Assembly (NCBI GenBank): GCA_029215795.1
Contig: JARDYH010000003.1
Coordinates: 102,208,609-102,272,608, forward strand
Direction: 5' to 3'
Length of the DNA: 64,000 nt
Origin: Anniella stebbinsi
Lineage: Eukaryota; Chordata; Lepidosauria; Squamata; Anniellidae
Shown: positions 56,780-64,000 of the stretch, one piece after another
Layout: each line of letters starts with the position of its first letter
Position numbering within the stretch: position 1 is the stretch's first letter
Made by a program: the position numbers and the translations under genes
The notes under the pieces: generated by a model
What the model saw: only the letters and a program-made list of their open reading frames with translations
Databases searched by the model: none
Told to the model about the DNA's origin: nothing

Positions 56780-57774
56780 TAGGGTGACCAGATTTTGGAA
56801 AGCAAAATCCCTGTCCAAAATGGCCACCCCACCAAAGCAGACCCCCCCAAACATAAAATTTAAAAATTAAAAAGGCCGCCCGCCATACGGCCAACAAGCA
56901 GACACCCCTGCCACCCCCCCACCCGAAACACCCCCCCACCAAGTCACCCCCCCCCAAAAAAACCCAGCCCGGACCTACCAGGTCCTCCACTGCCACCGCC
57001 GATCTCCGCCACCGCCACATGACTCCCTGCAGCCCCCTCACCCTTCTTGCCCTGCTCCTGGGCTCCCAGCAGGAGAAAGAAGAAGAGCCTGCTTTAAAAT
57101 GCCCGCGCTGCTCCCCGGCCTCGGCAGGAAACAAGTGCTCAGGGTTAGGGAACGTCAACAAATTCCTTGTCTGGTGGCAAAAGCAGCTTTACTAAAGCTG
57201 CTTTAGCCACCCAACAAGGAATTTGTTGATGCTCCCTAACGCTGAGCACTTGTTTCCTACCAAGGCCGGTAAATGGGGAGCAGGCTGCAAAGCCTGTTTC
57301 TCAGTAGATTCGAGCACCAGAGGGAAGCGGCCGCCCCAGCAGGTAAGTGTGGGGGCCCTCCTGCCTCCCGCCTTGCGCTCCTTACCTGCAGGGGCAGCCA
57401 CTTCCCTCTGGTGCTCAAATCTACTGAGAAACAGGCTTCGCAGCCAGTCCCTCAGTAGAACGCCGGGTGATAACGTCATCACCTGGTGCGCTACTGAGGG
57501 ACAGGCCGCAAAGCCTGTTTCTCAGTACATTCGAGCACTGGAGGGAAGCGGATGCCCTGGCAGGTGGTGGCGGGGGGGGGTCCCCCCACCCGAAACCCCA
57601 CCACCAAGCCACCCATCCCCACCAAAACTCAGCCCGGACTTACCGGGTCTACCGCCGCTCGCCGCCGCATGACCCCCCGCAGCCCCGGTTTGCCCCCGCT
57701 GCCCCCTAGTTGGCCCGGATTGCCCCAGGTTTCCCGGTTAGGACCGGGCCCCCCCGGGTGGTCTGGTCACCCTA
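56780..57774. mobile_element. hAT-type element, TAGGGTGACCAGATTTTGG variant
   Basis: A 995-bp element with ends TAGGGTGACCAGA and GTGGTCTGGTCACCCTA. The flanks AAGTTAAC and AAGTCTCT share only AAGT, so the target duplication is poor. The interior is a large foldback centred near 57193, around AAGCTGCTTT, with GGAATTTGTTGA arms. It also contains CCCCACCC tracts, AAACCTGTTTCTCAGTAG-type hairpin words and CpG-rich segments. Several open frames here are low-complexity and not genes. Confidence 0.65.
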
Positions 57775-57871
57775 AAGTCTCTTGCTTTTTAAAAAATTTT
57801 AACTGTTGTGATTTTTATGTTTATATTGTTGCTGTTCCCCGCCTCGATCCGGAGGGAGAGGCGGGTTACAA

Positions 57872-57901
<30 letters not shown>
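57775..57901 (+). mobile_element. L2-clade (family B) 3' end with (TTA)n tail
   Basis: GTTGCTGTTCCCCGCCTCGA and TCCGGAGGGAGAGGCGGG, followed by about nine ATT units at 57873-57901. It lies directly beside the end of the hAT element. Confidence 0.85.
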
Positions 57902-57902
<1 letters not shown>

Positions 57903-59166
57903 CTGGCTAAATTCCTTCTGTTTTATGGGGCATATTTTTTTCTTCTTCTTCTGAAACCTGTGATTATGTAATCCAAACTCACTCACTTACAGCCATTGAT
58001 TCTTATTTTCCTGCTGTCTCAGTTTGCCTACGTATGAAATGGGGTTCGTGGTCTCCCATCTCCCTTTAATTTAAATCTTAGAGAAGTGGGTTTGGCTGTA
58101 AAGGCCTTTCTCTGTGTTGTGACATACCCTGGATAATTATTATTTTTTTAAGACACTTATAAAAAAAAACCTGATCTCCGTTAGTTCTGGGAATTTAGTA
58201 TGTTGCAATTATGTAACCGAAACACACACTTGTTGTTCTGGCACCAACTGCCAGAGCAGCAAGAACATCCTCAGAAGAATTAATCTGCTTATTCCATGGA
58301 TCTCTTCCCTTTTTTTCCTCAGGACAGTAGGCCAGGAAAAATGAGAGGGGGAGGAAAGAATTAATCTGTATCTTCTCCACATCTTCCTTTTTTTCTCCTC
58401 AGAGTATTAGGACAGGAATGGGGTGAGAAGAATTTACTCACAGTGCAAGCCTATGAATGTTTACCCACCATATTCAATGCCTCTTATTTCTTTTATTCCA
58501 TATTACAAAGGCAATGGATTGCAATAAAAAAAACACCCCAGGTTCATCAGGAGCTTCATCTTCAAAAACTTCATCTTTTTGGATCTTTGGACTAGTACTT
58601 CGCATGCATTGGGTTTCCTAGGTGTGCAGGGCCCAGGTGTCTCAGTTTGCTCTTTCCTTACACTAAGAGTCTACCTTTCTGGTTCTGCCTGCACTGGTTC
58701 AAAAGAAAGTGTTCTGTCTGTTTAATCTGTACGTCAAGGAAACACTTGTGTAGTGACTGTACCTTTTTTGAAAGCCTTTTTCCTTACAGTAATTTGAATT
58801 TGGCTAATACATGCTATATTTTTTTAAAAAGGCAACCCTAAATTTATCAATGGATGACTTATTTCAGAATATATGGTTCGGATGGCACTTTTAGTGTGAG
58901 ATATACCATTATTTGTCTTTCAGAAGTCTTACGTAGGGGATACAGCCCACCCACCTAGAAATATACTCTACCTCTTCTGTGTTCCCCCTGATTTTTTTTT
59001 CTGGTGCTGCCACTGTCTCTTGACCAGAAACCTACGCACAACTCAGAGCTGGATTTTTCTCAGCTTCTGCAAGGCCCCTCTTGCTCTGCTTTGAAATGAA
59101 TTAAAGTTTGGAAAGCTGAATGACAGCATGAGAACCCTTAGCTTATTAGAATAACCAGTCTTTGTA
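57902..59166. other. No recognised feature
   Basis: About 1.3 kb without a recognised gene or repeat. Confidence 0.4.
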
Positions 59167-59202
59167 ATATTAAATAAAATAAATAAATAAATAAATAAAA
59201 AT
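59167..59202. repeat. (AAAT)n microsatellite
   Basis: About eight AAAT units. Confidence 0.9.
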
Positions 59203-60475
59203 TAGTCCCTAGATGGAAATGGACCTAGATGGCAATATACATTATTTTTTTAAAAAAGCTAGTTCCCCATAGTAACATAGAATCTAGGGCCCACTATCTC
59301 AACACAAATGACTGGTTTCTGCACATATATATTGTTTGATGTCCAGTCACAGGACTGCTAAATGCTTGACGAATCTTCCTGAAATGTGTAAACTGACTCT
59401 ATTGGAACATTATGCATTTGAAATTACATAAGGTCTTAATGAGTCTTGTTTGGCAATCTTTTTTATCAAATCAGAAGGCTAGGGAAGAGATCCACTTCCC
59501 TTATTGGCAGCTTCAGGAGAAGCAGTTAAAAAAATACTGTTTTGCGCAAATCCCCTTTGGGTTTTTCTGAGTTCCTTCTAAAAACATCTAATTCTTCCAG
59601 GGTAAAATAAAATGTCCCCACCCCCCACCCCAACACACACCAGCCAAAATAGGGTCACAGAGCATCAAAGAAGCATACGCATTCCTGAGCATTCGACCAC
59701 TCTGGGATTTTAAAATTTTAACCATTTTTTTAAAATTGCCTAATACTTGGAGATTCTTAAAGACTGAATTCCATCCTTCTGACAGTGCTAGAGAATTTAA
59801 TAGAATCTATGGTGGACTACGGAATATACCCCCCCCCCCAAATTCTTTAAAAATTAGAATACGGGGACCAGTTTGAGGTATCTTCCAATTGGGTTCTGCA
59901 ATGACAAAACATATTCTTAATTCCCTCTTTTCCCCAGCAATATTTCTGAATGGTCAATTTCATTCTAACCTGTTCCTGGCTAGATTTGATATATTTTCTC
60001 CCCTTTGTGCATTCACATTTAAGAAGCATTCAATAAGAAAGGTTGCTACTCAAAAGAAGTTCACAATCCATGATTGTTACCTGAAATAATTGATAGAATT
60101 GGAGATTTACAGAGAGAACAGATGCACAAACTGCCATGAGACCATTGCTCTCCAGCTCTGACCCTAACATTGCCTTCCTTCTTAAATAGCTCCTTTGCTG
60201 CCGCTATGCCTAGAATCCTCTCCCTGGACATGTCATGTAAGTGAGGCATTTCTCCCTCATTCTTCAACACCTTCCTCAAAATCTACCTTAAACAAAACTT
60301 TTATAAGGGTTATAACACTTTAATTTTCATTGAGTTTAATTGAATTTAAGTATGTGTAACTGCATGGATGTATGTTCCTCTTCTACTACTCTGGTCTCCT
60401 TCCATCCCTCTCTTTTCTATCATCAGTTTTGAATTTAAATTGCAAGCTCCTTGGTGGACGGGAACAGTCGTCTCC
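59203..60475. other. No recognised feature
   Basis: No gene or identifiable repeat was recognised. Confidence 0.4.
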
Positions 60476-60530
60476 GTCTCCTCCTCCTCCTCCTCCTCCT
60501 CCTCCTCCTCCTCCTCCTCCTCTTCTTTTT
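60476..60530. repeat. (TCC)n microsatellite
   Basis: About seventeen CTC/TCC units. Reading frames through it give poly-Ser or poly-Arg. Confidence 0.95.
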
Positions 60531-63500
60531 GCAGATCAAACTCTGTAAAATGCCACGTACACTGATGGTGTTGTACAGAAACGACTGGTTAGTTTGGATT
60601 CCCATGAAAAGTTGGAGGGAGGCATGAGCCACCAGCCTAGGGAACAGAGGAAAAAAAGACGGACTGGTAGTTGCTTGGGAAGGGAGCAAGGGGGAAGAGA
60701 TGGGATAAAAGAGGTGGCAGAAGAAAAGCGGGATCTGATTGCATAGCCTATGTCTGACAAGGATGACTCTCATGTATGAGCCAAAGCTCATATTACTTTG
60801 AAGACATAGATAGCAGATACATTTTTTCTGTTTTTACTTTAGAGTAAGTCAGGGGCCTTGATCCAGATTGGTACTCTTATCATGGGGGTAGGGAGGTTTA
60901 ACCTTCCTCCCACCACTATGGTCTGAATGCAGATCGCCCTGCAAATGCAGTATTATATTGAAACATTGTTGTCTATTAAAGTGAATGGATCACTATTTGG
61001 CAATATAAATTGCAGGTGTTTATAAATTGCCTGATCTGGAGCCAGACCATAGCATGAGAAAAAGGGTTAAAGTCCCTCCCATGTCAGAATCACAATCTGG
61101 TTTGGGGGTCCTGCATTTACTGTAGAATATAAAGGGAATGTGCTTTTCGAGATGTCAGCCATATCAATAAGGCACACAACTCTTGGGCCCAAGCAGTCCA
61201 TTTTGTTTTAACAAACGGTGGTTCCATGTCAGATAAACCAAGCTGGATTCTCTGGGGATGTGGGCTTAGATTTTGATGAACTTTCACTCTATTCAGGACT
61301 CTAATTCTCATAAATTATTGTGAGTCCTTAAAATATTTAAATTTCAATTATTTGAATTTCATATTCTAAAGCACCCGTCTTTTGGGCATAGAAAAAAACC
61401 TGGGTGCACTCTGCTCTCCTTACAAATGATGTTGAATACCACTAAGGATTTTATCTGTTGCAGAACTTGCCTTCCTAAACATCTCTGATTCTGGGTGTTG
61501 GGGTGGGGGACGCTTTGAATGATGACATTATTGCTCCAGATAACTTTGGATATGCATCAACTATTTTCTATAGATAGGTTAAAGCAGGCTGCTGATATTT
61601 GGTATTGGTTTTGGCCAAACCATAAATACTAGCCTGCTGACTACTGAATTTCTAGCTTATCTACATGACTTGAGGCTATAGTATTTGGAAGACTACATTC
61701 TCCATATAAGCCTGCCCAGATTTTAAGTTCCCAATTTGCCACCTTGATCACTATTTTAGTGGAAAGGTAGGATATAAATGTATTCAATCAACGAATAAAT
61801 ACCTAGCTGGTGTTGAATGAGGGTTTTGCTGAAATTGGCCTTCAGTTCTTCACAGATTTGAATTGCATTAGAGTAATTTTCTCAATTAAAAAATTGTTCT
61901 GTTCTTGCTCAGTTACCTTGGAAATGATGGCTGTTCAACCCATAGAATTTGAGTAAGGTTTACATTTACAGGTATTATGGTCTCTGCAACTTTTACCTAC
62001 CATCCGTTGACCAAAACATGACAGTTAAAACAATGTCACAAGGCTGGTGAGTTTGGGGGACATCCAGGTGAAGGATACTAAAATTGAAGTGCATGGGAAC
62101 CATAAGGTATTAAATAGGGTTTACAGGGGGCAGCCCCACAGTTTATGTCTGGATTATATATTCAGTACCTCCTGGAACTTAATTAATAAGGCTTATGATT
62201 TATGGTTGTGTTGCTTTACAGCATGAAATTGGCTGGAGTGGAACTGAAGGTAGCTGGTAAATGTTGCATCCTAGAACCAAAGTATAATTGAAAGGAAGTT
62301 GTTTGTTAAATGGCTTGGGGGGGGCTGTGTTTATTGAACATGTAGCTGCTGGTGTGTCTGCTTTTAAAAATGAAAAATTATCTTTCGGGAGATTTCATAT
62401 TATTTCCACTCAAATTAATATAAAATTAAAGGAAGGGCACACAAAACTATTTTCTGTCAATACTCTTCACCCACTATAATGTGTTTCAACCAACTGTAAT
62501 TTTAAATTATAATCACTGAACCCCTATATGGTGCAAGAGTGGGCAGAATGTAAATAGAACATTTTTAAGGATAGTGGGAAAGATTTGGCAGCACCTCTGT
62601 TGCTCTGTAAACAAGCGTACATGTTTCCTACTGCAAGCTCTGAAAAAAAGAGTTCCACAGGTTGTTGCGGTGGACCAATGAAACTACTTTGTATGTATTG
62701 CAACTTGATCTCAAGGAGGAGCAAATGGAACCTGTGGTGATCCACCATTGGCCTTTTGGCTAAACTCTTTATGGATAATGTTGCTTACATCTGCTCTGAC
62801 TTTGTTCATGGAAAATATGCATTTTCACTTCTTTCCATGTTAACAATCTTTTCCAGCCGTCTATTTATCATTTTGCTTTGAGAAATCCCAGTGAGCAGCT
62901 AGAATGGAGGGTTTTTGGGGGGTGGGGAGTGGAAACAATCAAAGAATGGGATGAAATGTCACATGGGTTGGAACTGTTTGCAGAAGTAAGGTTCCTAATC
63001 AGAAAAAAACCCCATAACTCTGTACCCTAAGTCCAGTTCCCTATACAGAAGCTATCTACTTGTTTGTGCATTAAAAATTCACCAGCACACTGGTGTTTCT
63101 TAAAGGCTCTTTCCCCTTGCTTTGCAAAAGATATGACATCATAATTTGGTCCAAAGGAGGAAAGTGGCCAGTTAGGTCCCCTAACTACAAACCATTGGAT
63201 TGGCACAGCACATTACAATTCAATACCCTCAATTACGATTGGTCTTAATCAGCATAATTTTAATGCAGCCCTTTTTCTCTGATAGGAAGAATATGAAATG
63301 GTCCAATTGGATATTAAAAATATTGACTGGAAGTCTTAGGGAGGAGTTTTTCAGGCTGGTAAGTTTAGGGATATCATGTTATCACTTTGTGTGGGTCTAC
63401 CTTTGTGATTTTGTAATGCCGGGACATTGGCAATTATGTGTTGTTTTATCATTTTGCTTTTCTGTATGCATCCCATGGCTGCCTAAATTAAAATGCTTGC

Positions 63501-64000
63501 CAAGCATAATGTAGCCTTTCATGGGCTAACAACTTGAATGCCACATTCATTGTAGATCTCATTCAGGAGTTGCTGATTTTTACCTAAGGATATGGGGAGA
63601 GATCTTGTAGGTCTCTAGATAGCTAAGAGTGAAGGATGAACATAAATAAGAATAGATAAACACACACGTGCTGCTTCCCTTTCCTTCCCTTCCCCCTTTT
63701 GACACACACAAGACGGACAAGTTTGAGGGCTATTATATTCGTCTTTAATGGAAGTTGTGAATCTGGGTTCATACCATCCTTGGTGAAGAATGCTCTTAAT
63801 TTTCTCTTAAATCCTACAACTCTCTTCACCTTTGTGCAGTGCTTAGGATCACATTTGAAATATATCATAAGCATGGGAAGTTTCATCAAAATAGTGTAGT
63901 ATTCTAGGTACCCCTCTTCCCAGAATTGGGGAGAGAGAAATTCAGCTGTACAAGGTACTTTCCGTTTAAGTGGGAGAGCTCTTTTTTGTGTTTACAAATA
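60531..64000. other. No recognised gene; one possible LINE tail
   Basis: GGAAAGGTAGGATATAAATG at 61760-61779 with a following ATAAATA is like a LINE 3' end. No other repeat, RNA gene or domain-bearing frame was recognised in these 3.5 kb. Confidence 0.4.

Noticed and set aside
56775..57709. Gly/Pro/Arg-rich frames on both strands
   Set aside because: They come from the GC-rich interior of a foldback hAT element.
60435..60791. 118-codon frame with poly-Arg
   Set aside because: It is produced by the (TCC)n microsatellite.

Overview
This window looks like vertebrate nuclear DNA, most likely from a squamate reptile (a lizard). The assignment is inferred from the repeat mix: CR1 with an esterase-type first ORF, two L2-clade LINE families whose 3' tails are (TAA)n or (TAAA)n, an R4/Dong-type LINE with a restriction-like endonuclease, tRNA-Ala-derived SINEs, an old MIR, and many short hAT-type foldback elements. 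I found no intact host protein-coding gene. Almost every open frame of moderate length is a decayed retrotransposon, a microsatellite or chance. The window reads as intergenic or intronic DNA.

Layout. 0-8.4 kb: three 320-bp palindromic hAT MITEs with 8-bp target duplications, one long L2 copy (about 0.79-2.87 kb) and TIR-type foldback elements. 8.4-14 kb: mostly unique sequence with an old MIR. 14.4-16.4 kb: a GC/CpG-rich block that is the best candidate for a host promoter or first exon. 16.4-28 kb: LINE 3' fragments, hAT elements (one nested in a LINE tail), foldbacks and a CpG-dense GCGCAT-rich repeat. 28-32 kb: mostly unique and in part very AT-rich. 32-34.3 kb: an old element with about 155-bp tandem units and a fourth MITE. 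36.7-40.1 kb: two tRNA-Ala SINEs, a long inverted repeat and a multiply frameshifted relic of a protein with a CXC-type cysteine motif. 41.8-47.3 kb: a minus-strand CR1 carrying a nested L2 and an internal inverted duplication. 49.5-57.9 kb: a dense cluster of hAT elements, a second long L2 and the R4/Dong relic. 58-64 kb: unique sequence with simple repeats.

Nothing here forms an operon or pathway. The biology is transposon biology: nested insertions, LINE tails carrying microsatellites, hAT families that exchange internal modules, and foldback elements whose two ends change together. The most promising leads are the CXC-type gene relic at 38.46-39.05 kb, the module sharing and coupled end replacement among the hAT elements, the repeated 150-160-bp units inside different elements, and the inverted CR1 duplication. 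All family names come from recalled motif patterns, not from database searches.
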